The notes under the pieces are model-generated. The model did no database searches and was not told where the DNA came from. It saw nothing but the letters and a program-made list of their open reading frames with translations. A stretch of 64,000 nt of DNA from Chrysemys picta bellii (lineage: Eukaryota; Chordata; Testudines; Emydidae): the NCBI RefSeq assembly GCF_011386835.1, contig NC_088791.1, positions 53,153,498 to 53,217,497 of the forward strand. The letters run 5' to 3'. Below are positions 45,913 to 58,175 of the stretch, piece by piece. Each line of letters starts with the position of its first letter. Position 1 is the first letter of the stretch. The position numbers and the translations under genes are program-made.

Positions 45913-48176
45913 GTAAAAGTCTTCTTGTGGTATTTTTGGTTGGGTGATGTGTTAGGTATAGACTTTTATTTTGGGGGTTGTGTTGATGCATGGGTAGGAG
46001 AGGGGCTATCAGTGTAGTGTTATTCTTGATGGGGGGAAAAGGCTTTTTTAAAGCAGAAGGTTTTGCAGCATTTCCTAAGAGTGATCAGATTTACAATTAA
46101 CTGCTTTGAGGATTAGGACAAAGACCTTAAGATGACACCTGAAACTGATTGGTAACCAGTGGAAAGGACTTGAATATGGGCCTAAAACTCACACTGATCT
46201 AGACCACAGATTAGGAAGGCAGGCACATTCCATACCAGCAAGAACCTGTGCATTGTCTTCACATTCAACTTCAGGTAGAGTGAGTTACTGTAATCCAGCT
46301 ATGATCTTCACATTATGTCCTCCTCACCCTCCAAGAAATTCCTCCACAGTCCAGCTCCCCTGGTGATCCAGCTGAGAATGCTCTCTCAGCTTCTGCCACC
46401 TCCCCTCAGTACTCCCTCCTCCCATTCATGCTCTCCCCAGTCTCCAGCAAGCCACTACTGTTTCACCAGCTGCAAGTTCCACTAGTAGTTGGAGTGCTGA
46501 GAAGGGTAGGGTATAGGATGGAAAAGAAGCATGGTTCCAGAGTAGGATGATTCTAAGGGGGAAGGGATGGCCAAAGGGTTGAATCTTAGCTCGTTATTCA
46601 TAGATGGGTAATTGAGTGAGGACCAGCAGACCTGCAATGGGATAGGTGTAATAATGTGACGGTCAGCAGTGCTGAGAGGAGATCATACTGTTGGGGTATG
46701 GCTGAAGAGGATGTCATAGGGGAACAGAGAGGGGATTCAATCAGGAAATAACTTCTCCAAGTGAAGGTGGTGTCAACTGTCAAGGATAAGAGCTGTCAAA
46801 GATGACAAGGCCCTGAGTGTGCCTGTGTGTTGTGTTCACATGGCACATCAATCAGTTGAGTCTCATCTGAGTGTCCTAAAAGCTGGTAAGAAAGAGAATT
46901 ATATTTTTCTCATTTATTTTTAATTACTTTGGAGACACTCTGATATTACTGGGATGGAGGATATATCAGTATCTATACTAAACAAACAGAAATTGTGCAA
47001 TCAATAATACCTCTCAACAAACAGGACAAATTAAAGGGGGGAAAAAACTTTGTGTTTCTTCACATCACACAGGGCTGGTGGTAACATCATTGTTTAATAC
47101 ACTGCCTTTGAGTGGGTGATTATGTTTGCCTTTAATGATTGATCCCAGTGGGCTTAAGAGCCTTCTACTGTATGTACTCACAGCTAAAGCATTTGCTTTT
47201 TTAATTCAAAGTGCTTTTGGTGCTGATATTTTCTCCTCTCCCTCCTCCATAGTGCCTCACCACCAAGGCACTCTGTGTGACCATAGATTCATTACAATTG
47301 CATGGAAGAGAGACATGCCCCATTACTTAAACACCAGGCAAATATAGTGTCATTTTATTTTGCACTATAGCAATAGGACTCTCTTCTGCTCTTGATTCTA
47401 TTCAGTCAGTTCAATTTCAGCTCCTCTTCTGGGTGCTGGTGAGGCCAGACAACTAATTCTAGGATATACAAAAGCATAGAGAAAAAGTAGGGTAAAGCAG
47501 TTTTCATTTCAGAGTTATTTCTTTTCTTGGCTCACACTGCAGGATAGGCAATAATTGTAAATTACATCAGTTAACGTTTTGACTAGAATAAGCATCTCAT
47601 ATCAATTTCTCTTCTCGGGTTGGCTGTTCTGTTAAATTTATATTTCAAAGGTGAAACCATTCATCAAGAGATCTGCACGCTTACAGCTGGGTTTAGAGCT
47701 TGCCAAAAGCATTTTAGGGGTACTTCCACATTCTTTTCTTGCAGTGAGGATTATGGGCAAATAACGGGCCACATTCACTCCAGGTTTACATTGCGTTCTA
47801 GTAACAAATTCAGGAAATTTTCTCAGAACTGCATATTTTTTGTGGAAAGCGATCCCCATTTTGGCCAGCTCTAGCTGAGAGCTAATATAGGGGGCAAACT
47901 ATTGCACATCTGCATACTGTGGGGTTCTTACACCTTTCTCTGAAGCATCTGGTGTCAACCATTATTGGTGAAAAGATACTAGACTGGATGGATCTTGGTT
48001 CAGATCAATTCTGGCAATTTCTGTTGCAATAGGCTAGGCCTTTATCAGGTCCCACTTCAGTTTTGTCAGAGTCTCTTCCCCTTCCAAATTCCTTTACTCC
48101 TTTGGGAACCATATTCCAGTCTTTCTAGATTCCCAGATATGAGGATCTTCCAGTTAAGGTGATGTTCAGTCTCAAA
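45913..48176. other. No gene recognised
   Basis: A segment at 46050-46320 has the look of an ancient antisense LINE (GGTAACCAGTGGAAAGGAC, GAGTTACTGTAATCCAGC) but is too diverged to name. The rest is apparently unique. Confidence 0.45.
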
Positions 48177-48734
48177 GGGCATGTCTATATACAAAATTAA
48201 GTTGACTTAAGATAGATCAATCTACAGCCACTGCAGTAATTAAATTCTTTGTGTTCTACGCTCCTTCTGTTGGTGGTGTGTGTCCTCACCAAGAGTGCTA
48301 GCAACAACTTAAGCCCCACCACCCCACAGCTGACAGCTGGAGCTCCACCACCCCAGAGCTGACAGATGGAGCTCCACTGCCTTTGGGTTGATAGCTGGAG
48401 CTCCACTACCCTTGAGCTGACAGCTAGAGCCCCACCACCCAGGGGCTAACAGCTAGAGTCCCGCCGGGGTGATATCCAGAGTCCCGCCACCCCTGGCTGA
48501 CAGCTGTCAGCCCCAGGGGGCAACAGGCAATGTGAGCAATGCAAAGTCTACACAGACACTGTGTCAACCTAACTCTATCAACTTAAGTGCTACACCTCTC
48601 ACAAAGGTGGAGTAATTAAGTCAGTGTAGTGGGCAATTTACATCAGCAGGAGAGACATTTTAATGTAGACACTTATGGGGATAAGGCAGCTTAAGTCAAC
48701 CTAGTTTGACCTAACTGTATAGTGTAGAGCAGGC
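48177..48734. mobile_element. Foldback/terminal-repeat element with minisatellite core
   Basis: The imperfect ends are GGGCATGTCTATATAC and the reverse complement of GGCCTGCTCTACACTAT. The sub-terminal TTAAGTTGACTTAAG and CTTAAGTCAACCTAG are mirrored. The centre is a 29-bp tandem array (separate entry). No clear target duplication. It belongs with the other GTGTAGA-ended elements here. Confidence 0.6.
48311..48510. repeat. 29-bp minisatellite, about 7 units
   Basis: Units anchored on GAGCTCCAC or its variants begin at 48311, 48340, 48369, 48398, 48427, 48456 and 48479. Five successive spacings are exactly 29 bp and the last is 23. The unit contains CAGCTGACAGCTGG-type palindromic words. Units diverge by a few bases each. 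Confidence 0.93.
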
Positions 48735-49131
48735 CTGAGTTTTCATTTAAGAGTAGCTATTTAGCTAGTTTGTGGTAGTTAGATATATCTAAACCTCATA
48801 TCAGAATTTGACACTTCCCTGTGGTGATCAGCTTGTACCTGGTCTGATAAGTCATTGTAATTAGCAGGGGTTTGTTGCAAGGATGAGCAAACTCTAAGCC
48901 ACAGCAGCTTCCCTTCGGGTTTCCGTGTCTTCTTGTGACAAGTTCACTCCTTTTCATTTGCTTTCTCAAAGTGGAGCAGGTTCTATACATGTGCTTGTTT
49001 AGTACTGGTTGAACCCAAAGGAGCTCATTAACCTTCTCCTGATTAGGATGCTCCATCACACTATGTTTTGGTGGCTCAAAGAGAACCATTCTTATATGCA
49101 AAAACAAAATGAGTCACATCAGTACCTTAGA
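48735..49131. other. No gene recognised
   Basis: Apparently unique. The 103-codon minus ORF (48796-49107) has no recognisable domain. Confidence 0.45.
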
Positions 49132-49226
49132 AAGATGAGGGGCTGAGGTAATATCTTTTATTGGACAAACTTCTGTTGGTGACAGAGACAAGCTTTTGAG
49201 CTACACAGAGGGCTTCTTCAGCTCTG
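49132..49226 (-). mobile_element. Penelope-like tail, second subfamily
   Basis: AATATCTTTTATTGGACAA to GACAAGCTTTTGAGCTACAC and GGGCTTCTTCAGCTCTG. The minus strand keeps CTGAAGA, an A, a stem-like region and then AAAAGC where GAAAGC stands in other copies. It shares architecture but little sequence with the GTGCCACAAG tails. No TSD noticed. Confidence 0.65.
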
Positions 49227-50017
49227 CAAATCAAACCCCTACCTGACATTTTAAAAGATCAGTTTTCCAAGTTAGAAAAGTAATAACTGGTGCACACTAC
49301 TGTTTCTTCTCAGAGACCCTGCATCACAATGAATGTTTCAAAAAGAAAAAAATTGGCCAGCTATGCAAATTTATATATATTTCTATTTTATTCTTTCACT
49401 TATGATTAAAGACTAACATATTATGTCAGTTAGTTATCTCACAGTACTGGTATACCTTGAAACACCTGATGTAAGAGCAGATATGTCAGTTTTATGTTTT
49501 CCCTTTATGGAATCAAAACAATGCATCATCAATGAGGACATGAAGCTATTGGTGCAATAATTGTCTTTAGGCAGTTTATTGTACATTAGTAAATCTAGCA
49601 CTAGAAAATGCATTGTAAGAACAATTTTAGCATTAGCAAAATGGTAAATGAGTAACTAAGGGCCAAGATCGTGCCATTAGAGGGGCATTTGATTTCTAGG
49701 ATGCTGTATTTCTACAGGCAGCCAATTTTCAGTGTATTCTTATCAGCTCTACATCACAAAAGAGGGCTTCTCAGCACACTGAAGTGATTTCACAACACAA
49801 AAAAACTGGTTGTATGGTTATATAGCTGCTTGGGGAACAAATCAGTAAACATTTTCACAAGGTCTTTTTCAAAATTTTGACTAGATTTCAGAAACTGAAA
49901 AATTCCTACCAGCTTTTCAGTGAAAATTATCAGACATTCTTGTCAATTCAAATTTTGCTACAACAGCAACAACAACAAAAATACGAAGTTTTGGGGGGTT
50001 TTTTTGGTCAGCTCTTG
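49227..50017. other. No gene recognised
   Basis: AT-rich sequence with a CAACAACAA run near 49965. Confidence 0.5.
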
Positions 50018-50500
50018 TGATGGGGTGTATAAACCCCACACTGGTGACAAAGGGGTTAAAGAGCTGCTGTGGGGAAGACTAGCCATACCCCTCCAGCCTT
50101 GTCAATCATGTCAGGAGTGGAATAAGGGTTTGAAGTCAGGAAGTTCTGAACAGTTGTTAAGCAGCTCTCAAGAGGGACTCCTGGAAAGCTTCAGGAAGAC
50201 TGCCCTTGAGAAGGTCACCCACCAATCCTTCTCCCAACCCCAACAAAGGGACAGTAAACTCCAGTATCCTTGCCAAGCATGATTGGTTTGGCAAACTCCA
50301 AGATGAGCTGTTAAGTGCTTGGTACTGCTATCTTCTACCCCTTCCAGGGTGAACGAATTTGGGACTATACTGAAAGTATGTGGGAGTAGAAGCCGGGAGC
50401 CCCCATCGCCTTCAAACACAGACTATTTAGCAGAAATTTGTATCGCAGAGACACCTGTATATGCGGACAGGGGCACCTAATTTATTTTGCACTTAGACAG
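50018..50500 (+). mobile_element. Possible LTR fragment
   Basis: It starts TGTGATGGGGTGTATAAACC, a TGTGA-type LTR end with a TATAAA box close by, and stays GC-richer than its flanks up to about 50500. The right end and a TSD were not found. Long ORFs here are not protein-like. Confidence 0.35.
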
Positions 50501-51991
50501 TAGAAGGAGCCGGTCAGTAGTCTGAGAATAGCTCTAACCATAGTATCTGTAACAGATACTACAGTTCATTCTACTCAAGATGAAGGTCATATAAACTATG
50601 ACCTGTACAGCATGCAGTTGCCATAGAGAATTTCACACCAATACTTGATAAACTGCAGCTGTTTCACTACATACCCGGTCAAATGCTCATTCCTGATCTT
50701 TGGGTTAGTCCATGAAGTAGAGATAGGACATAAGGGCTTATCTGCAACTCAGACAACAGAACTCAGGGGGACATGGGGCTATTACAGATCAGGACAAAAC
50801 TGCCAAGAGTGGAGTGGAGTGAAGAAAAGGGCATGCTCAGCGGAGAGGCCATGCATCTGGAATTTCAGATTATAGGAAGCTACATCCAGGCCGCACCTGA
50901 CCACCTTCAGAGATTGTCTTCCCATTATGAAACGGATATGTAAAGTACATACAGAGATCTCTGCACTGACTAATAAAATGCAGTCACCTCTGTGGTGAAA
51001 TATGGCAACTGCTTTATGGCACCCCAACATTCCCTTCAATGTATTTTATATTCCCCTCCAGTTTTAACTCCAGAACATGAGAATGAGATGGTGATGGAAG
51101 ATAATTTTAATAGTGGATGTGAGAGAGAGGGCACATAGGATATAAAAATCTTTGCTCGGACTACTGTAAAAATCCAAGTCCTTAGATTTTTAAAAAAAAA
51201 AAGTACAGATTTTGGACAGCAGGTCCAAGAGCTTTTGGCAGCACTAGTAATTGCTGTGCCTTGATTACTGAGACAATCAAGCATTCTCTCTCTGACACAC
51301 AGGTAATTGCCATATTTCTGTTTTGTTTTATACAAAAATAAAACATTTTCCAGTCAGCATCAGTTAGTTCAGTTTTTACTTTACTTTCTCATTTGATTTT
51401 AGCTTCCACAGTAACTGAGCATGCTAGGCAGTTCAGCCATTAGTAGCCAAATGCTCCCATCTCCCAGAGCACTTTGTAAAGTCCTCTAGTGAAGACCAAT
51501 GGGCGAGACTGCGGCAGCAAACAAACTGAACCTGAAATGTCAAACACAGCTAATAAATACAAGACACAAAAAGGGCAGACAGGAATATTTGACACTTGCA
51601 AGATTAAAATCCACATGTTTATTATTGACAGAAATATTTCCAACTTGTTAGCCCATATGGTTTAGGGTAGCGTATTTAGCCTAGTTAGTGACATTACAAC
51701 ACTTCCATAACACTCCAACAGGAGTTCAAAATGGGATTTGTTCCTTAAGAGGAAATGGTCTTACTATAGGAAAGCTATTAAAGGGAACAAATTAGTCCCA
51801 CTCTGTCAGTGACCAGCAGAGAGGATCATATTCATCTGTGAAATGGAATAATTTGGAGAGTGGATGTAGCTGAAAAGCTAAGCAGCACAGATACAGGGCA
51901 GACAGTCATATCTCCAGTGAGCCAGGTTTGCTAAAGAGTCAGACGGGAACTCTGCAGATGCTTGTTGTACAAGATGAATTTTGATATTTGT
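50501..51991. other. No gene recognised
   Basis: Apparently unique DNA. Confidence 0.5.
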
Positions 51992-52689
51992 TGTGACAAA
52001 GTACTGTCCTTGACTCTGTGGGTCCTGCATTTCCTGGCAGATTTCGCTAGCCTCAGAGGCTCACTGTGACCCTCCATGTAGCCCTTCTCTCTCTAGAGGC
52101 AAGGGTCACAGCTTACTGAGCCATTTTCATCATAAGCCAACAAGGGAGGTGAGGAGAAGCAACCCTCCCTTGCACAGTCTGTCTCCCAGTCTCAGTAATT
52201 AATCAGGGAGGGGAAGGAGGGAGCCCAGGCCCATGCTCCAGCCCAGGGACCCTAAAATTAGCAGCTATGGAAGCTGACTTTGGAAATAGGACGTGTACAA
52301 TTCCCTGGGCCACTTCCCCACAGCAGCCCCCACTCAATATCTCCTTTACCCTTACCTCAGAGCCTCCTTCCTTGCACCTGATATGGATTTGTACTGCTTC
52401 GTTCCTCCAGCAGCGCAGCTCCCACCTATAGCTCCTGGCACCTGCCCCTCATTGACTAACTGGGAGGCTTTTAACTAGTTCAAGCCAGCCCTTGATTAGC
52501 TTCAGGTGTCCCAATCAATCTAGGCTGTCTCCACTGCCTTCTAGAAGGATCTTAATTGGCCCCAGGTGTCTTGATTAACCTGGAGCAACTGCCATTTGGT
52601 TACCATGGTACCAGGGATGTGTTTAGCCTGGGGCTAACATACTTGTTCCTCACTACTTTACTGTAGCCATCTGGCCTTGCCCCATCACA
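51992..52689 (-). mobile_element. Solo LTR, family A, copy 3 (698 bp)
   Basis: The + strand begins TGTGACAAAG and ends CCCATCACA, the reverse of the 38151 copy. Shared blocks include CTAGAGGCAAGGGTCACAGC, GCCACTTCCCCACAGCAGCC and CTGGGAGGCTTTTAACTA. The flanking bases (TTGT and TTAC) do not form a clean duplication. No internal region. Confidence 0.85.
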
Positions 52690-55600
52690 TTACCTATTGA
52701 TCAGGTAGAGGAAATTCAGTGAAAAATGTAAAGGTAACATGCCAAATAGGTACATACATAGGCCTGTGTGCCAATCTCATTTTCTGTGCTTCAGTTCCAC
52801 TGAGTAAGGTGCAAGGGAAGTGTTGCCATCTGTAAGTGGAATTAAAATTGTTCTTTCATATGTACATGGGATTTTGCCAGCATCCTTGGATTCCAATGCA
52901 ACTTCATGCTATGCTGAGTGAAATTGTTTCAGAACAAAACAGAAGAGAATCTATCCACACTTAGATATAACAGGCAGCTTTTTTAAGATGTTAAAACTCA
53001 ATGCTAAGTACCATTAATAAAGACTTATAAAATTTGATTGCATTATATAATACAGTAAAAAGATTAACAACATTATGTGGATAAAAATCCAAATTTTCCT
53101 TCTCACACATTTCACTGCACCAGCCCACAAGTTAGCTTGTGTTCTCCTTCAAGTCTTTCACTCCAGAGCCGGAGACCATTTAAAGGGCTGGTGGGTGTGG
53201 GGATGTCCAAATATTTGTTTGCATGGGCATACAAATTGTAGGAATATTTTTTGAATGCTCAGAGTTTTATCTTTCTCCTGAAAAATCAATTATTTCTGCT
53301 GGGTTTGTTGAGAATTAGACTCCTTAAACACTAAAACCCCGAAACCTAGCTGAGGATCACTCGATTGAGTAGCACTGGGGCTTTTAGAATTCCCAGACAG
53401 TGCCTCTTCATTCTATCCACATCTACAGCTGAACCCCAAAGTCTTTAATCATTTGAAACTCCCTGACCTTGAGGGCTGAGTAAGGACTTAAATGTTGTTG
53501 CAGTTCAGAATTATCTACTAGTTCAATGGCATCAGCATGCTACTCGTCAGAATACTACACCAACCTATACATTAGCTCAAACCAAGAGGTTACCAAAGCA
53601 ATTTATTTTTTGAAAATTATGAAAACTACCAGACACTTTAAAGAAATCATCCAACTACAGTGCATAAACAAGAAAGCTGTTGAAATGATTGACCATAATT
53701 CACTGTAGCCTATCAACTGTATTTTAGAGTACATTTGTTTCCAAAGGCTCTTGAAATATATGTTGAAGTATATTATTCCCTCTCATGCAGAAGATACTTC
53801 ACTATTCCTATCTCTCTTATTTATGATACTCAAAGTAAGAGACATTCCTGAGTTGCCCAAGAGCAAGTATCCTATATAATTATTATGTCTCCAAGAAGCG
53901 AATACTAACTTTCCTTTTCAGCATTTGGCGTTAACTTTAAGCCTGAGGGAAGAACAGGTGATTATTGCTAGAAAGGTTTCTGGACTCAACCGCAATTCAG
54001 TCTCCACCAAGGACACACTGGAACATTCTCATAATATTTCCACAATAACTGAAGAGCTGTTGTCGCTAGTGAATTTGCTTTGGGAAAGCCACACTTGAGG
54101 GTCTGGTGGAGATAAAGGTGAAGAAGCTAATTCATTATATTAGTACATTACATCCTTGGTGAACATCAGTGCTCACACTAAATTTACAAGCACCATGTAT
54201 TTGTTCTGATGTTTAAAACAAATAATTGAATAGTTTCTCTTTTGATCACCAAAGACAGATTGAAAGAAAGTTTCCTTTCTTTTGGGATATAGAAAAATAT
54301 GAGACAAGGGGATGGCAGGTTCATTTACCTCTCCTTAAAGAGCATGAGGATGGCAAGCCCACATTAACAGGTGCTGCAGGAAAACTCCACTCCTAACACC
54401 ATGGGTATTTATTCCAGCAAGAAAGAAGGAACAGCCACATTCATTCCCACAGAATCCATTATTAGCATGTATATTTGTGTGTTGGGGGTGTCATACTGAT
54501 AGGATTTCTGATTAAAATCCTTCATAAGAGAACCTTTTCTATTCTTGGCAATGAAAATAACTTTGCTGATCAACCAGATTTGTAGTTCTGCACTTTGTGC
54601 TCCTGAGGATGGGGATATATGTGACTTTCCTCCATCTTTCTGCCTGTCCTAATACCTATATCTGCCATGAGCAGAGCAGCTTTAGGGCTACTGTGTTGCA
54701 CCAGCTTGCAATGGACCCCTAGAGATTGTTAACCTAGTGGCAATCATCAGTGTGCAGCATAAGTTCTTGGCAAGACTTCTGCTTCTGACATCTCCTACGG
54801 GAAGTTGGGTGGGGAGCCATGAAGGGTGGCACAGAGTTCACTAAGCTAGCTGCCAGCTTTGCGCCCCTCAGAGATTTCCATCCATCCTCACAAGGGAGAT
54901 CTCCTAGGACCCACTTTGGGCAGCCTAAAGTATTCTCTACACTACGGAGACAGCACAAAGGCTGAGGATTTGATCATAAAAGTGAATAATGCAGTTTATA
55001 CTTTAAAACATAGGCAGGAAGCAAAGGGCCAATCTCTCAGAAGTGGCCTCTGAAACGGCACTCACAATTCTGCACATTTTATATTTTTGCATCCATGTAT
55101 TTTCACAGCCAAAACCTCTGATTGTAAACTAGATGCTCTGGTACTTGTATGAAAACTTGTCAATGAAATATATATTGTATGTGTTGCAAGGGCACACATA
55201 ATGGGAAGAGCGCTCGCTGACTGGATGACTGACATCTTTAAAGAAAAGGAAAAGTCATCCAATTAGCTGATCTGCACAATTGTAGTCAATGTTTGGCATG
55301 TATAAGAATTTGAACATCAAGAGCTGCACATGCAAAAATTTAGGGGGAAAAAAACAAACAAACAAACCTACAAGCTCAAATAGGGCCCCCCTGAAAACAA
55401 ACCAGAACAGGTGAAAGTAAGATACAGTTTAAGCTTAATTCAGCTAACTTTACACTAATGAGAACAGGGATATATTTTGTTTCATTTAGTGTCCCTGTCT
55501 AGGAAGCATGTGACAACAAGCACAATTCCAAAATGTCACAGCAGTGTAGAAAAGCATTTGAAACCTGAAAATTAGAAATTAATGAGGGTTAAAAATTTAA

Positions 55601-55970
55601 TGAAATTTAGATGACACTACTTAAACAGATCATAACTCTATCAAAAATGTTTTACTAAATTGGGTATGTTTAGACATGATTAATTGATTAAATTAACTCA
55701 TTTGGAACAATGTGGCTTTTTAGGTCTCCAGTTGAAATACAGTGAATGTTGATTATCAGATTAAAGAGAAGTGCTGACATGTCTTTGTTTCTTTCTAATA
55801 GAGTGAATGGGCATGAAATCCAAACTGCAGCTTTCCTGTCATGTCAATTCTATTTTAGATATTTAAATGGTCCTCATGTATATGGCCCTGTAATCTGAGC
55901 ACCTCAATCTTTGTATGCATTTATCCTCCTGGGAGGTGGGAAGTGTTAATTCCATTTTACCATTAGGGTA
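52690..55970. other. Large stretch without genes or recognised repeats
   Basis: 3.3 kb of AT-rich DNA. Only short ORFs, no terminal repeats and no tandem arrays beyond an AAAC run near 55349-55366. Confidence 0.5.
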
Positions 55971-56080
55971 TGTGACTCGGTGCGGGTGAGGTCCATGTCC
56001 AGCACGGGGTGAGTGCACCCTGTCTCTCAAGCCACCTTTTGCCTCTAGGCATAAGGGTTTAAGTCACCGATTGACTCTTT

Positions 56081-56982
56081 GCTGTAGGGCCTAGGAGTCA
56101 GGGTCTATAGCAGTCCCCTGACTCCCCAGGCTGTAAGGCCTAGCAGGCAGAGTCCCTAGTAAACCCCTGACTCTAGAGGCTGTGATGCCTAGCAGCTAGA
56201 GTCAATAGGTTCGCCCTGGTCCACTAGGGTTGCCAACATTCTAATTGCACAAAACTGAACACCCCTACCCCAAGCCCCTCACTCCATCGCTCTCTCTCCC
56301 CCACCCTCACTCACTTTCACCAGGCTGGGGCAGGAGGTTGGGGGGTGTGTGGAGGGGGGTGAGGACTCCAGCTAGGGATGCAGGCTCTGGGGTGGAGCCA
56401 GGGATTGGGGGGAGGGGGAGTCTCTGGGCTGGGGCAGAGGGTTGCGGTGCAGGGGGCAGGTATGGGCTCTGGGCGCAGGCTCCACCTGAGGCCAGATCAG
56501 AAATGAGGGGTTCAGGGTACAGGAGGGGGCTCCAGTCTGGGGCAGAGCGTTGGGGTGCAGGAGGAGGTTTGGGGTCCCAGTGGTACCACTGCTCCCAGGA
56601 AGCAGCCAGCAGGTCCCTGCAGACCCTAGTCACATGGGCAGCCAGGGAGGCTCCGCACGCTGTCCTTGCAGCTCCCATTGGTCACAGTTCCCAGCCAACG
56701 GGAGCTGCAGAGTGGCACTAGGGGCAGCGCATGGAGACTCCCTGGCCACCCATGCACCTAATGTTCAGAAGGAGCCGCATGGAGCTAGGGCAGGCAGGGA
56801 GCCTTCCTTAGACCTAGACCCCACTACACCACCAACCAGATTTTTAACAGCCCAGTCAGCAGTGCCAGCTAGAGCCCCTTTTCAACCAGGCATTCCAGTC
56901 AAAAACCAGATACTTGGCAACCCTTTGGCCCACAGGGTGGTTAGGCATAGTGGCCAGAGTCAATAGGGTTGGGCACCTCCCA
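56081..56982. repeat. 49-bp tandem array, four units, last two parted by a hAT
   Basis: Units anchored at GCTGT-GG-CCTAG start at 56081, 56130 and 56179 (spacing 49 each). A fourth begins near 56936, 48 bp after the third once the hAT and its duplicate are taken out. The word AGAGTCAATAGG marks units three and four. Confidence 0.85.
56217..56933. mobile_element. 701-bp hAT non-autonomous element
   Basis: The termini TAGGGTTGCCAAC and TTGGCAACCCT bound 56225-56925. The flanks TGGTCCAC (56217-56224) and TGGCCCAC (56926-56933) differ at one base, an 8-bp TSD. The interior is very G-rich on the + strand, with repeating GGGGCAGAG and GGGTGCAGG words and several G-quadruplex-like clusters. The two long opposing ORFs (158 and 123 codons) are composition artefacts. 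Confidence 0.9.
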
Positions 56983-57517
56983 GGGGGATGGCAGCCAAGG
57001 TAAGGAGACCCAGGCCCTTCCTGCTCCATGGGTCTCAGCCCAGGTCCCTGGTAGTGGCAAGTAGGCTTACCACTTAGTCAATAGGGAATCCACCCAAAAC
57101 ATGGTGACTGCTGTACAGACTATGATTTGTCCCTCCCTGGGCTACTTCCTACCATGACTCCTGCAGTCCTGGCCTAGGCATTTTCAGGGTCTCTGGTCTC
57201 CTCAGGTTGTGCTGATCCCAGGGGCTCCAACCAGCATACTCAGGTGCCTGGACATCTGCCTGAGTCTCAGTGTCTCCTTCTCCTACAGTCTGGGGCTCCA
57301 GTAGCTCCTAGGCTGGTACCTGCAGCATGCATCCTTCCTCTCTATTAGCTAAGAGAGACTGAGCTTGGCTGCTTCCTCTTATACTGGAGCTACACTTTGA
57401 GCATGCCCAGTAGGGACATGAGGGCATAGCTTCCTCAGCTCACAGTGAGGAGTTAACCCTTCCCCATCCAGTGTGGGGTGAGTGCACCCCGTCACAAGCT
57501 ACTAAGTCACAGAAAGA

Positions 57518-57624
57518 TTAAGGGTGCCTTACGATGCAGCTAGGTGTCAACTTCCATTGAAATCAACAGGATTTAGGCACCTATCTGCATCTTACTCTTA
57601 AATGACTTTAAAAATCTGTCCCTA
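57518..57624. repeat. Sauropsid palindromic repeat
   Basis: GATGCAGCTAGGTGTCAAC and AGGATTTAGGCACCTATCT face each other around CCATTGAAATCAACAGG. It is the same family as at 7.8, 21.9 and 44.6 kb. Confidence 0.5.
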
Positions 57625-57625
57625 A

Positions 57626-57903
57626 GGATACATCTACACTTCAGTAAAAAACCTGCAGCGCTGAGTCTCAGAGCTCAAGTCAATTGACTCAGGCTCATGG
57701 GGCTTGGGCTGCAGGGCTACAAGTTGCAGTGTAGATGTTTGGGCTTAGTCCGCAGCCCAGGCTCTGAGACCCTTCCCTGACTAAGCCCGAATGCCTACAC
57801 TGCAATTTTTAGCCCCACAGTCCAAGCACTGCAAGCCTAAGTCAGCTGACCTGAGCCAGCCATGGCTGTGCTATGGGTCTTTTATTGCAATGTAGATGTA
57901 CTC
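57626..57903. mobile_element. Palindromic MITE, GGCTCATGGGGCTTGGGCT type
   Basis: The ends are GGATACATCTACACTTCAG and the reverse complement of GAGTACATCTACATTGC. The arms match over most of the 278 bp (TCAATTGACTCAGGCTCATG against GCCTAAGTCAGCTGACCTGA). A second member lies at 62100. No clear short duplication at this copy. Confidence 0.7.
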
Positions 57904-57997
57904 TCTGTAATGTACCCAAAGTAACACAGGAAGACTGTGGGAGACAGAATTAAACCACATCTCTGGCTAGCACACGAACCACTGCATCATCTGTCCG

Positions 57998-58175
57998 CTG
58001 TAGCCAGAAGGGACCATAAGGGTAATTTGCACATACCTCCTGCGTAACATTGGCCCTAGAATTTCACCAAGAGATTCCTGCATCAAGTCCATACTTCTAG
58101 CTGAGCTGGAGCATAGTTTTAGAAAGACAGCCAATCTTGATTTAATAGCCTGCAAGGCCTGAGAGACACATAGCT
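57998..58175 (-). repeat. Old CR1-like 3' fragment, antisense
   Basis: GCCAGAAGGGACCATAAGG, then AAAGACAGCCAATCTTGATTT, which recurs near 40505-40525 in the antisense CR1. It is short and diverged. Confidence 0.6.

Larger units (their letters stand above)
55971..57496 (-). mobile_element. LTR-like unit of about 0.8 kb, split by a hAT element
   Basis: The outer ends TGTGACTCGG and CCCCGTCACA mirror each other. The sub-terminal text GTCCAGCACGGGGTGAGTGC at the left is closely repeated at the right as CCAGTGTGGGGTGAGTGC, a direct repeat. Removing the 709-bp hAT plus duplication leaves about 817 bp. It contains a 49-bp tandem array. A flanking target duplication is not clear, so a non-LTR composite repeat is also possible. 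Confidence 0.5.

Noticed and set aside
48311..48510. 29-bp regular repeat resembling a CRISPR array
   Set aside because: The units are head-to-tail without spacers, in a vertebrate MITE.
51992..52689. Target duplication for the third LTR copy
   Set aside because: The flanks TTGT and TTAC match at only two of four bases.
56245..56966. Long ORFs of 158, 138 and 123 codons on both strands
   Set aside because: They lie inside the G-rich interior of a hAT element with TSD. The opposing frames mirror each other and the composition explains their openness.
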